Origin: Allobosea sp. Root483D1
GTDB lineage: Bacteria > Pseudomonadota > Alphaproteobacteria > Rhizobiales > Beijerinckiaceae
Assembly (NCBI RefSeq): GCF_001429505.1
Contig: NZ_LMJW01000023.1
Coordinates: 218,148 to 255,169 of the forward strand
DNA length: 37,022 nucleotides
Direction of reading: 5' to 3'
The notes beneath the pieces were generated by a model. That model saw nothing but the letters and a program-made list of their open reading frames with translations, was not told the DNA's origin and did no database searches. This document shows positions 6,607 to 14,173 of the stretch, piece by piece. The position numbers were made by a program, and so were the translations under genes. Position 1 is the first letter of the stretch, and every line of letters begins with the position of its first letter.

Positions 6607-6847
6607 TGTTGGCGACCTGGCCGGGCTGGCGGCGTGAGCTGCATCGCCGTGGCAAAGCGGCACGCGCCGCGGCTGGCTGGGTGGGGCTCGTAGCGTTAGG
6701 ACTATGGGCTTTCAGATTGCTCTGAGAGCTGAACTGGGGCTTTGAGACTGCTGGCCTAGAGCCACCAGAAGATGAGTGCGATGGTTCGCGAAGGTTGAGC
6801 GAGAAAGCAAAGCGGTTGGCCATACGACAGCTGATCGAGATCGGCAT
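6542..6847 (-). CDS. Hypothetical Ser-rich protein (101 aa), possibly the 5' part of a frameshifted gene
   Basis: ATG 6847 is preceded by AGGAGG at ideal spacing, the best translation signal in this stretch. The product starts MPISISCRMANRFAFSLNL and is Ser/Pro/Gln-rich without recognisable domain. It overlaps the 5' end of the better-looking frame 6265-6606 by 65 bases. A single indel would join this start to that body, which I consider likely but cannot show. No signal peptide is evident. Confidence 0.4.
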   Translation of the reverse strand: MPISISCRMANRFAFSLNLREPSHSSSGGSRPAVSKPQFSSQSNLKAHSPNATSPTQPAAARAALPRRCSSRRQPGQVANNGTDIEQQLGRVIGLRQCDTK

Positions 6848-6932
6848 CGTGTCCTCCTGTTGCTTGGGAGGATTATGAGGTACCCTGAGGCAGTGGTGAT
6901 CGATTGCTGACCTATCCCCGTGGGATGGTGGA

Positions 6933-7229
6933 ATGATGGAAGCTCGTCCCTTTCATGTCCTCATCGACGTCGATCGCGACAGGTTTCACACGCGCTTGCG
7001 CGAGCTCGAGGCTTGGCTCGCTGAATGGCAGGTCGATGCGGAGGTAGGCTCGGTGCTCGGCCACTCAGGGAAGGTTCGGGTGAGGTTCGCTGACGAAAGG
7101 GCCAGCTACGCCTTCCAGCGGTGCCATGGTGGGCGGCCCGTATCCGCAGATGAGATCCGGGCGTCCAAGATTGTAGATGCCGCCGATGAATGCTTGTACG
7201 ATCAACTCGCGCGCGACTATCCTGACTAG
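6933..7229 (+). CDS. Hypothetical protein (98 aa)
   Basis: The product starts MMEARPFHVLIDVDRDRFHTRL, continues with a helix (RELEAWLAEWQVDAEVG), a strand KVRVRFADERASYAFQR, and an acidic helical end (DAADECLYDQLARDYPD). The alternation suggests a small alpha/beta fold. The neighbouring ATG at 6936 is an equal start candidate. No signal peptide or membrane segment. Codon use looks like the bona fide genes around it. No family recognised. Confidence 0.7.
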   Translation: MMEARPFHVLIDVDRDRFHTRLRELEAWLAEWQVDAEVGSVLGHSGKVRVRFADERASYAFQRCHGGRPVSADEIRASKIVDAADECLYDQLARDYPD

Positions 7230-7251
7230 AGCTAACTCGCTGCGCGAGCGA

Positions 7252-7335
7252 TTACAGCAGCGGCAGCGCCAGTGCCACTCCGATCAAAACCACTATCGCG
7301 GCTCTTAGCCACATCGCCTGCAGGTTATTTGCCAT
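7252..7335 (-). CDS. Candidate 27-residue single-span membrane peptide
   Basis: A minus-strand frame from ATG 7335 to TAA 7252 encodes MANNLQAMWLRAAIV followed by VLIGVALALPLL. It is a polar start, one Arg, then a ~15-residue hydrophobic span: the layout of a tiny inner-membrane protein. The ribosome site is weak (GGCGGATCGG). It stands in the gap between the 98-aa gene and the DksA-like relic. Conservation in other genomes would be needed for confidence. Confidence 0.35.
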   Translation of the reverse strand: MANNLQAMWLRAAIVVLIGVALALPLL

Positions 7336-7405
7336 CACCGATCCGCCACGAGCGACAATCCGCGACCCGAACCGGGCACCCATTAACGCTGGACGTCATC
7401 TTAGG

Positions 7406-7668
7406 TCACTTCAGTTGGCTGTCCTTGCTACCGCGGCGATTGATGCCGCCGAATTCCGGGCGACTGTCGATGCCGGATTGGCAATCAACGCAGGTACGAG
7501 CACCAGGCATCGCCTTGCGCCTGGCTTCCGGAATCTCCTCGCGTAAACCTGGCAGTGAGTTTCGCCGGGACCAGTTGCCAACTTGGCGCGAGCCAATCGA
7601 ACCGCGTCAGTAATGGAATCGTCAATCTGATCCTGCACTGCCCCGTCCGGAGCCCAGCCGCTCGCCAT
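7406..7668 (-). pseudogene. Frameshifted copy of DksA/TraR-type zinc-finger gene
   Basis: From ATG 7668 the copy reads MASGWAPDGAVQDQIDDSIT as in the intact gene at 35475-35738, then breaks at HCQV. The second zinc Cys codon TGC is TAC (Tyr) and one G is lost near 7541-7545, throwing the rest out of frame. The copy is 263 bp against 264 bp for the intact gene, and restored reading ends at the equivalent stop (7406-7408). From the middle to the stop the two copies differ at only a few bases, while the first half differs at many third positions. AAGGA precedes the start. It should make no functional zinc finger. Confidence 0.9.
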
Positions 7669-7805
7669 CGCCGTGTCCTTCGCTCGCTCCAGGGGGGCCA
7701 GTGCGAGCATTCCGCGTCAGCTCGCAAAAGCGAGCGCGAGCTTCTGTTCGCGCTGTTCAACGACGGGAGCGTGAGCTTCGCCAAGGAAGAAGGCAAGCGC
7801 CCTCG

Positions 7806-9143
7806 CTAGCGTACCACGATCGGCGTGGTCGCCTCGACCAGGCCGGGAACTGCCCGTAGCAGCTCCAGCAGGTCTAGCACCTCGGAGGGCTGCAGCGTCG
7901 CCGCATCCTCGGCTGCACTCGGCGCCGCCTTGAGCCAGCGCTCACGCAACGCCGCCGGCAGCTCGGCATCCGTTCCGAAGCAGGCGAACAGGTTCTCGAA
8001 GGCCGCGTCGAGCACGATGTCGTTCAGTCCGAAATCGTAAGGGTAGGCTAGGCCGCCGGCGCGCAGCACGCCCCGGTTTTCCTCGCCCCGAACCGGCAGC
8101 ACGACCGAGGCAGTGCCGTCCGGCGCCAGCACCCAGCAGGCAAGCCTGGTCCCAGCCTTGCCCTCGATGCGGATGTCGAGCCGCCTTCCCCTCGCGAAGG
8201 GCGAGGCCGCTGGCAGCAAGGCGAGCCGCGCCCGATCCGATCCGGCGGTGGCAGCGACATGATCGAGGAAGGGCCGGACAGCCGGGTCGCAGCCCAGCCT
8301 CTCGACAGGGATGGGATTGCGCCCGGTCGGCGCCAGCACGGTATTGCCGCGGCGGAATTCGAGTTCCATCCAGCTCTGGCCTTCGCGATCCCTGGCGAAG
8401 CGGCCGCGTGTCGTCACCTCGGCGCCAGCAGCGGCGCACTGACCGGGCGCTGCTTTCCGGATCTCCAGCGGCCGCGCATGCAAAACGCGGTCGTCCGAGC
8501 GCGACTCGGCATCGAGCGCCAGCAGCAATCGCTCACCGAGCGCGGCGCTGCAGGCGCTGTAGCCGTTCGCCACGACGAAGGGGCAGATATCGACCCGCCG
8601 TAGCTCGGGCGCAGCGCGCACGAGGTTCTCGACCGCCTTGCTCATCACCTGGTCGATGTCGACCACGCCCGGCGTAGTCCGGATCGCGACCTCGACCGGC
8701 TCGCTCGTCGCCTTGCAGTCGCCAGTCTTGGTGATCGCCTGCAGGCGGAAGTTCGCTCTGTCCTCCTGCCGTGCCGGCTCGGTGAAGAACACGCTGGCGT
8801 CGCCGTCGAAAGCCCGCCGGATCTGCGCCTCGGCCTCGCCTGGCTTCTGCAGGTTGAGGCTGTCCCGTAACGTCTTGATGCGGACGACATCGCCGCTTGC
8901 TGCCAACCTGACCCGCCCCTCGCTCTGCAACCGACTCTCGATCGCGAGCCTGACCTCATCGGCCTGGATGCGCGACAGCACCTGCTGGCCGGGGTCGAAG
9001 CCGACGACCGCGAGCGACAGGTCGCGCTTGCCGGCACAGGCGGCGACGCCATCGAGCCAGCCCGACAGCGCATCTGCACGCGCAGCGCCACCCGCTGCGA
9101 GAAGCAATCCGGCGACGAGGAGGCCGCGCGACAAGCCACTCAC
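7806..9143 (-). CDS. Secreted partner of the caspase-like protein (445 aa, DUF4384-like C-terminal region)
   Basis: Translation starts at GTG 9143, with AGGAG 15 bases upstream overlapping the end of the caspase-like gene; the two are separated by 8 bases. Residues 1-24 form a signal peptide (LLVAGLLLAAGGAARADA). Residues ~35-150 (LSLAVVGFDPGQQVLSRIQ...) resemble the nucleotide-free CsgG/FlgO-type alpha/beta domain. Residues ~300-410, including LACWVLAPDGTASVVLPV and YDFGLNDI, resemble DUF4384, a domain that often accompanies caspase-fold proteins. Several Cys (ACAGK, DICPF, SACSA, GQCAA) may form disulfides in the periplasm. I infer it works with the protease as substrate, regulator or envelope anchor. 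Family assignment is by eye. Confidence 0.85.
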   Translation of the reverse strand: MSGLSRGLLVAGLLLAAGGAARADALSGWLDGVAACAGKRDLSLAVVGFDPGQQVLSRIQADEVRLAIESRLQSEGRVRLAASGDVVRIKTLRDSLNLQKPGEAEAQIRRAFDGDASVFFTEPARQEDRANFRLQAITKTGDCKATSEPVEVAIRTTPGVVDIDQVMSKAVENLVRAAPELRRVDICPFVVANGYSACSAALGERLLLALDAESRSDDRVLHARPLEIRKAAPGQCAAAGAEVTTRGRFARDREGQSWMELEFRRGNTVLAPTGRNPIPVERLGCDPAVRPFLDHVAATAGSDRARLALLPAASPFARGRRLDIRIEGKAGTRLACWVLAPDGTASVVLPVRGEENRGVLRAGGLAYPYDFGLNDIVLDAAFENLFACFGTDAELPAALRERWLKAAPSAAEDAATLQPSEVLDLLELLRAVPGLVEATTPIVVR

Positions 9144-9151
9144 GTTGCGAT

Positions 9152-11197
9152 CTACCGCTCCTGTTCCAACGACCGCGCATAGGAATCGAGCGCGCGGACG
9201 AAGACGGGATTGAAGCGCCCGTCGATTGCGCCGCTATAATGATCCGCCTTCTGCGCCGCCCGTTGCAAGGCCCGCACCGTATCAGGTTTCAGCTTCTGGT
9301 CGGAGACGTCGCTGGAGGACACCGCCGCCGCGCCCGCCTCGCCCTTCTCCAGCGCCTTCATCAGCATCTGCAGCGCATTCGCGCCTGGGAAATAGGTGCC
9401 GAAGCCGTTGTCGATCAGCGTCGCCATCGAGACCATCGCGATTGGGTCGCCCTTGTCGGCCGCTTGACGGAACAGGTCAAAACCCTTCTGCGGATTCTTG
9501 GGAAAGCCTGGTCGCCCTTCGAGATAGGCCGGCACAAGCTTGGCGATCGAGAAGGCATCGCCCGCCTCCGCCGCCTTCTGGTACCAGCGCAGTGCCCCGC
9601 TTTCATCCCGCGCTCGGCCGCGGCCATATTGCAGCATGCGTCCGACATTGCTCATCGCAATAGCGTTGCCGGTGCCGGCCGCACGCTCATAGGAGGCGAA
9701 GGCCTTCTGCAAGTCGACCTTGCCGCCCTGGCCGTTTTCATGGAGCGTGCCGAGATTGTTCATCGCCGCGGCGCTGCCGGCCGCGGCCGCTTTATCGTAG
9801 GCCGCGAGCGCGTCCTTGTAGCGCTCGGCTTTGTCATAGGCGCGGCCGAGCTGGTAGGAGAGCCGCCTGACCTCCGGTTGCGCCTCCGCTGCCTGCCGGC
9901 AGGCGGCGATCGCCGCGCGCGTATCGAGCCGACCGAACTTCACGCCCTTGACGCCCTCGCGCCTGTCGGGATCGTTTGGATCGCCGGCGAGTTCGTCGCA
10001 TTCCTGGACGCGCGGGTCGCGCGAGGCGTCCCTGCGTCCAAGATAGCCCTCGGCCAGCGAGCGATAGGCGCAGACCGTGCCGCAGCCCTTGAGATAATCC
10101 TCGTACTTGCCGGAGCCGCCGAGCCTCACCCAGTTCTGCTCGTCGCTGACGGCTTCCGTGCTGCGGCGCTTGTCAAGCAGCAGCGCCATCGCCGCCTCGC
10201 GATACCCACAGGTCTCGCCGCAGCGCGCGACATAGGCCTCGAGCGCGCTGGGCTCGCCCGCCGCCTTGGCCCGCTGCCAGTTGGCCTCGTCCCGCGCCTG
10301 CGCGACGGCGCGCGCCACCGCCGGGACCGGCTGCGCCACCGGCAGCGCGATCGAGGCGAGATCGATCTCCGGCACCTGTTCGCGCCCGCTGTCGCGCCGC
10401 GCGGCGACTTCGACCGTCTCCTTGAGGTAGCGCTGCAGATCGGACCAGGCGAGCGGGCCGGTTTCGGATGCACCGGCGGGCCGCGCCAGCCCGGCAGCAC
10501 CCATCAGGAAGCGGCTGGTGAACAGGCCGAGCTTCTGGCTCCCGTCCCAGTTCGCCGGGGTCGTGCCGGAGGTCGCGACCAGCTTGACGATTCCGCCACC
10601 GGTGCGGGGCTTGGCCGGAGTGAAGCCCGGCGCCGAGACGGCGAGCAGGCTCTCGCCCTTGCGCCCGGTCTCGCCAGTGAAGCAGGCGTCGATCATCACG
10701 ATCAACTGGCGTTGCGGCCCGATCTTCTGCCTGACCAGTTCGAGATTGCGATAGAGCGTCTGCACGGCATAGCCGCTCTCGCTCGCATTCGGGTTGCCGT
10801 CCTGCGGTAGCAGAAAGGGTTGACGGGTCGCGAGATCGGGCACGCCGTGGCCTGAATAGTAGACGAAGACGTTTGACCGGCCCTCGACTGCGCTGCGCCA
10901 GAGCCGCCCGCCCTGCGGATTGGCCTCGCTGCCGAAGGCCTGGTTGAGCTCGCCGAGGGTCGCATCCTTCAAGAGGAAGACGTTCTGCTCGCGGAAGCCG
11001 AGTGTGCCGATAAGGTAGGCCTTGATCGCCTCGGCATCGTTATGGGCGAAGTCGACCGTGCTGGTCTGCTTGTAGCTCTTGTTGCCGATCACCATCGCGA
11101 TCGACTCGGCGTTATCCGATAGTGCCGACGTCTGTGCCGAGGCAGGCACCCAACCCATTCCCACGCATAACAACAATAAGCCGAGTATCGCCTGCAT
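9152..11197 (-). CDS. Secreted caspase-fold protease (peptidase C14 / metacaspase-like) with Sel1-like repeats
   Basis: From ATG 11197 (AGGGA upstream; TTG 11203 and GTG 11200 are alternatives) the 681-residue product starts with a signal peptide ending PASAQ. Residues ~30-260 form a caspase fold: VIGNKSY, the catalytic His in YYSGHG (H117) and catalytic Cys in DACFTG (C172), so the dyad is intact. Residues ~307-386 hold two similar units, each NW...CGxxCxYR. Residues ~430-600 are tetratricopeptide/Sel1-like repeats (AMNNLGTLHENGQG, AMSNVGRMLQYGRG, AMVSMATLIDNGFG) for protein binding. The end (TVRALQRAAQ...YSGAIDGRF) resembles a peptidoglycan-binding module. It forms an operon with the downstream secreted protein. 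The substrate is unknown; bacterial relatives cleave after basic residues or act in stress and cell death. Confidence 0.92.
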   Translation of the reverse strand: MQAILGLLLLCVGMGWVPASAQTSALSDNAESIAMVIGNKSYKQTSTVDFAHNDAEAIKAYLIGTLGFREQNVFLLKDATLGELNQAFGSEANPQGGRLWRSAVEGRSNVFVYYSGHGVPDLATRQPFLLPQDGNPNASESGYAVQTLYRNLELVRQKIGPQRQLIVMIDACFTGETGRKGESLLAVSAPGFTPAKPRTGGGIVKLVATSGTTPANWDGSQKLGLFTSRFLMGAAGLARPAGASETGPLAWSDLQRYLKETVEVAARRDSGREQVPEIDLASIALPVAQPVPAVARAVAQARDEANWQRAKAAGEPSALEAYVARCGETCGYREAAMALLLDKRRSTEAVSDEQNWVRLGGSGKYEDYLKGCGTVCAYRSLAEGYLGRRDASRDPRVQECDELAGDPNDPDRREGVKGVKFGRLDTRAAIAACRQAAEAQPEVRRLSYQLGRAYDKAERYKDALAAYDKAAAAGSAAAMNNLGTLHENGQGGKVDLQKAFASYERAAGTGNAIAMSNVGRMLQYGRGRARDESGALRWYQKAAEAGDAFSIAKLVPAYLEGRPGFPKNPQKGFDLFRQAADKGDPIAMVSMATLIDNGFGTYFPGANALQMLMKALEKGEAGAAAVSSSDVSDQKLKPDTVRALQRAAQKADHYSGAIDGRFNPVFVRALDSYARSLEQER

Positions 11198-11295
11198 CAC
11201 CAATCCCTATTCCTAGGGCATGCTGGCATACTGGGAAATGCTTGGCGAGCCGGGGGCGGAGCAGGCTCTGGCGCGATACGCCCCGATCGCTGCGA

Positions 11296-11587
11296 CTAGC
11301 CGTCGTTCGACGCGTTGAGTTCGCCAGGCTGGAGACCTTCGTCATCGGACGGGGACACTACCTGACGCAGGACGTCGTTGATCCGATCCTGCCAGCGAGG
11401 TCCATCGTCTTGGAAAGTGGGCGAGCACCTCGCTGTCGATCCGAAGTGTGACCAGCTCCCTGACGCCAGACACGACAGCGCGCTTCGAGACTGGGGCTGG
11501 CGTCACCGCAGCAGCGGTCTTGAACAGTGCCTCAGCATATCGCGCGCCGACGACGTTAATTGCAGGTTCGTCGGAGCGTTCTTCGCC
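11296..11587 (-). pseudogene. BrnA-type antitoxin relic, one-base insertion
   Basis: Minus-strand reading gives EALFKTAAAVTPAPVSKRAV and ELVTLRIDSEVLAHF. Dropping one extra C (plus-strand GG in CTTGGAAAG near 11411-11413) continues QDDGPRWQDRINDVLRQVV and a stop at 11296-11298. The pattern R-D-x-x-VL-x-x-F...G..WQ.RIN..LR is the DNA-binding C-terminus of BrnA antitoxins, the ribbon-helix-helix partner of BrnT RNases. The length, 292 bases, is one more than a multiple of three. In frame directly upstream, after a TAG at 11588-11590, lies a 43-codon frame (ATG 11719) with NPANRAALRRRGKAWFG that may be its former N-terminus. No brnT toxin is visible. Confidence 0.6.
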
Positions 11588-11719
11588 CTACATGGCATTG
11601 ACGATCGAGCTGATTTCGTTGCCGAACCAGGCCTTCCCGCGTCGGCGCAGCGCTGCCCGGTTGGCGGGATTGTTCTCCTTTAGCAACAGGGCCGCGACGT
11701 CCGGGTAGCAACGGATCAT

Positions 11720-12047
11720 CCAGGACGCGTTCGATACTGGCGCTAGGCGTTACGAACGGCGCGGCGGCCGATCACGGCTGCCATGCTGGTCAAAGGGTAG
11801 GCGCCTCCTACCTGGCCCCGCTTGGAGGCGAACATGCGCGAGCCAATGGCCTCCGCCGACGGCAACACACTCTGCGGCGTCCCGGAGGTATTGCGAGCCC
11901 TTCCCCGCATTGCGCGTGTTCAGACGCTGCGTCACCTCCGCGATCTTGCGGACGTTTCCATTTGCTCGGGATTGTCGCGCCAAAGCCGATCAGCGACGGC
12001 CCGATTGGCGGGATGTGCCGGGCCTGCCGCGGGTTGATGGCAGACGC
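11720..12047. other. Gene-poor stretch with scrambled coding traces
   Basis: No complete gene is supported. Minus-strand frames contain short protein-like pieces in different registers (RLWRDNPEQMETS; KIAEVTQRLNTRNAGKGSQ), suggesting an older decayed gene running toward the BrnA relic. A GCCCG(G/A)TTGGCGGGAT motif occurs here (~11999) and again in the relic upstream of brnA (~11659), where each encodes PANRA on the minus strand, hinting at a duplicated segment. Confidence 0.3.
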
Positions 12048-12290
12048 ATGACACTGACATTCGCTGTCACCGGAGGATTTGGCACCGAGGCGTTTAGGGC
12101 CCGGCTCAGATATAAGGCGCCGGTTGACACGTGGCCTACCGAGGGTCCGCTACCGTCGGCTTTCTTGGGCCGGTTCGGAACCGGCGACCTTCTAACAATC
12201 TCCGATGCGTCAGGACGGAAACTGGGTGAGTTCAATCTGCGAGGCGCCGAAGAGGTTGCCCGGCAGATGAGGCGTGTCTGCCGCTTGTAA
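12048..12290 (+). CDS. Hypothetical protein fragment (80 aa)
   Basis: ATG 12048 opens an 80-residue frame starting MTLTFAVTGGFGTEAF. The C-terminal half (FLGRFGTGDLLTISDASGRKLGEFNLRGAEEVARQMRRVC) has the form of the last strand-helix unit of small rhizobial secreted proteins: 'FGxGDxL..SDxSGR..GxFxLRG...' followed by a Cys near the end. A signal peptide expected for that type is missing, and the frame is open but not protein-like upstream, so this is probably the surviving C-terminal part of a longer gene. No function assigned. Confidence 0.5.
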   Translation: MTLTFAVTGGFGTEAFRARLRYKAPVDTWPTEGPLPSAFLGRFGTGDLLTISDASGRKLGEFNLRGAEEVARQMRRVCRL

Positions 12291-12360
12291 TGAAACATCA
12301 CCGCCTACAGCAACGAGATGGCGAGGCCATCGCTAGATTATTTTCATGGCGGGCTCCGGC

Positions 12361-13320
12361 TCAGTCACCAAGCCCCGTTTGCAGCGAATGCTTCTCTAAA
12401 GGCCAAAGTTGCGGCTGCTGTTCGTTCAGATCGTTTCTGATTGCCACGGCGGCAATCGCGGCCTGTCCGTTACAGACGCTGATCTGGTCCAGCCCGAAGA
12501 CAACGTCCCCGGCCGCATAGAGATTCTTCACGGTCGTGCGCTGATGCCGATCAACCTCAATGCATCCATCCTCGGTGGCAGCCGCGCCGAGCTTGCGCGC
12601 CAGGCTGGAATGGATGGATGAGCCGAGGGAGGGATAGACGGCGTCGTAAATAAAAGAACCGTCGGCGGTTTTGATCTCGAGGCCCGACGAGCGCAGACGG
12701 GTATGGGTGATCGGTCCGGCTCTGAGAGACACACCGGACGCCTCGAGCCTTCGGCGCAACGGGTCGGGAAGGCGGGCGCCCGTCGATATCATCGTGAGGC
12801 GATCGGTAAAGGAGCGAAGGAACTCGCACTCGGCGACCGCTTTTTCATCATCGCCAATGACGGCGACATTTTTGCCGGTCACTTCATAGCCGTCGCAAAC
12901 AGGGCAATATCGCAGATGCCCGCGATACAGGGCTTCAGCATGAATATCGTCATCAAGAGGAGGCCGCCTGTTTGTGACACCTGTCGCCAGCAGAACGGAG
13001 CGTGCCGTCCATGAGGCCTCGCTGGTTCGGGCGATGAACCCTGCTGGCGTCAGGGCGAGATCTTCTACGCGTCCGTGTCCAATGGCAGCCCCGTACAGGA
13101 GCGCGTGCTCGCGCTGAAGCGACAAAAAGTCGGCGCCGGATATTCCGCCCGGGAAGCCCGGCAGATTATGGCTCTCCGCGATCAGCAGCGCGCGGCTTTT
13201 TCCTTCATCGATTACGGCAACCCGCAAGTGAAAGCGCGCGAGGTAGATCGCTGCGGTGAGGCCTGCCGGTCCGCCCCCTATGATGAGGCAATCCATCGTC
13301 GGTCCGGGGGACGCACTCAT
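12361..13320 (-). CDS. Thioredoxin-reductase-like FAD/NAD(P) oxidoreductase
   Basis: The 319-residue flavoprotein carries an FAD-binding Rossmann motif near the start (IIGGGPAGL), a redox-active CPVC pair (C139, C142) followed by DGYE, an NAD(P)-binding segment (VAVIGDD), and the C-terminal FAD motif NLYAAGDV. Length and order match the low-molecular-weight thioredoxin reductase family. The second glycine motif (VIGDDEKA) departs from the GxGxxA NADPH consensus of true TrxB, so its electron donor or partner may differ. ATG 13320 overlaps the stop of the hydrolase gene (ATGA), which fixes the start and shows translational coupling. It probably reduces disulfides or a dedicated partner in the cytoplasm under stress; the partner is unknown. 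Confidence 0.88.
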   Translation of the reverse strand: MSASPGPTMDCLIIGGGPAGLTAAIYLARFHLRVAVIDEGKSRALLIAESHNLPGFPGGISGADFLSLQREHALLYGAAIGHGRVEDLALTPAGFIARTSEASWTARSVLLATGVTNRRPPLDDDIHAEALYRGHLRYCPVCDGYEVTGKNVAVIGDDEKAVAECEFLRSFTDRLTMISTGARLPDPLRRRLEASGVSLRAGPITHTRLRSSGLEIKTADGSFIYDAVYPSLGSSIHSSLARKLGAAATEDGCIEVDRHQRTTVKNLYAAGDVVFGLDQISVCNGQAAIAAVAIRNDLNEQQPQLWPLEKHSLQTGLGD

Positions 13321-13919
13321 GCCGGCCACTCCCTGAGAATCTCCGCGGTCTCTGCGGTTGCGATCTGCTGGCTGAACCGCTCGGAGAAGAGCTTCAGGAG
13401 CGCGTCATGTCCCTCGTCCGAGAAGCTGCAAACCGCATCCGCCGCAACCACGACATGGAAACCGTGATCGACCGCACCGAGGGCTGAGGAGAGTACGCAG
13501 ACATCGGTTTCCGCGCCCGACAATATGACGGTATCGATCCCACGGTCTTGCAGGTAGGAGACCAACTTGCGACCTGCAAAGGCCGAGTAAACCGGCTTGT
13601 CAAAGACCGGCGCGGGCGGTGCGAATGAAGCCAGTTCCGGTACGAGTTCCAGCAACGAGGGATCGATTTGTGCGCGCGTTGTCTCCGGCCAGCGGCGATA
13701 GAAGGTTCTCCATGCTCCCTCGGCTTCATCCGGTGTCGTCGGCGTAATAAAGCGCGTGAATATCGTGGCCTCCGGGCGATGCCGCGTGAGTGCCACACAT
13801 TGCGGCAACACTGTTGGGAGCCAGGGCGTAGACCATGGCCCGTCTGCGGAAAACAAACGCTGCATGTCGATACAAATGTGCGCGGCGCGGGAGGTGAGAC
13901 GCAGAGAGGCATGTTGCAT
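13317..13919 (-). CDS. Isochorismatase-family cysteine hydrolase
   Basis: The 200-residue protein has the family's catalytic triad: Asp in CIDMQ (D18), Lys in FDKPVYSAF (K108) and Cys in ETDVCVLSSAL (C141). It belongs with nicotinamidase/isochorismatase-like amidohydrolases; residues for a particular substrate cannot be assigned. ATG 13919 is preceded by GGGAGGGAG, which decides it over longer frames up to 14153. It overlaps the oxidoreductase gene by four bases, forming a two-gene operon. An EcfG-like promoter at 13997-13972 suggests induction in the general stress response. Confidence 0.9.
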   Translation of the reverse strand: MQHASLRLTSRAAHICIDMQRLFSADGPWSTPWLPTVLPQCVALTRHRPEATIFTRFITPTTPDEAEGAWRTFYRRWPETTRAQIDPSLLELVPELASFAPPAPVFDKPVYSAFAGRKLVSYLQDRGIDTVILSGAETDVCVLSSALGAVDHGFHVVVAADAVCSFSDEGHDALLKLFSERFSQQIATAETAEILREWPA

Positions 13920-13971
13920 GAGATCTCCCTCCCTTCGGGCGCAGCTAAAAAAGTGTGAGGCACGGGAAGCG

Positions 13972-13997
13972 AACGAGTCTCGCTGGGCAAACGTTCC
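13972..13997 (-). promoter_or_regulatory. EcfG-type promoter for the hydrolase-flavoprotein operon
   Basis: On the minus strand GGAAC (13997-13993) and CGTT (13975-13972) are separated by 17 bases. The -10 element lies 52 bases before ATG 13919. Confidence 0.6.
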
Positions 13998-14173
13998 AAC
14001 GCGAAACACTGCCGAGGCGTTCAGCGCGTCATCCGCGCACCCATGAACATTTTTCAGCTTCCCGGAACAGCAGGAGGGTTCGCAAGTAGTCCCAATCAGG
14101 AGTGGTTTCGCAGCGCCTCGTTCTCCGGGACGGCGGGACGAAGACAGCATCACTCGAACAGCGAGATCAGATC

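Noticed and set aside
9239..10810. A 523-codon open frame on the plus strand
   Set aside because: It is antisense to the caspase-like gene; its Arg/Ala/Leu-rich, motif-free product is typical of mirror frames in GC-rich genes.
14064..14088. Possible EcfG promoter before the DUF892 gene
   Set aside because: GGAAC is present but the -10 is GTA at the right spacing and it lies ~88 bases from the start; too weak to list.
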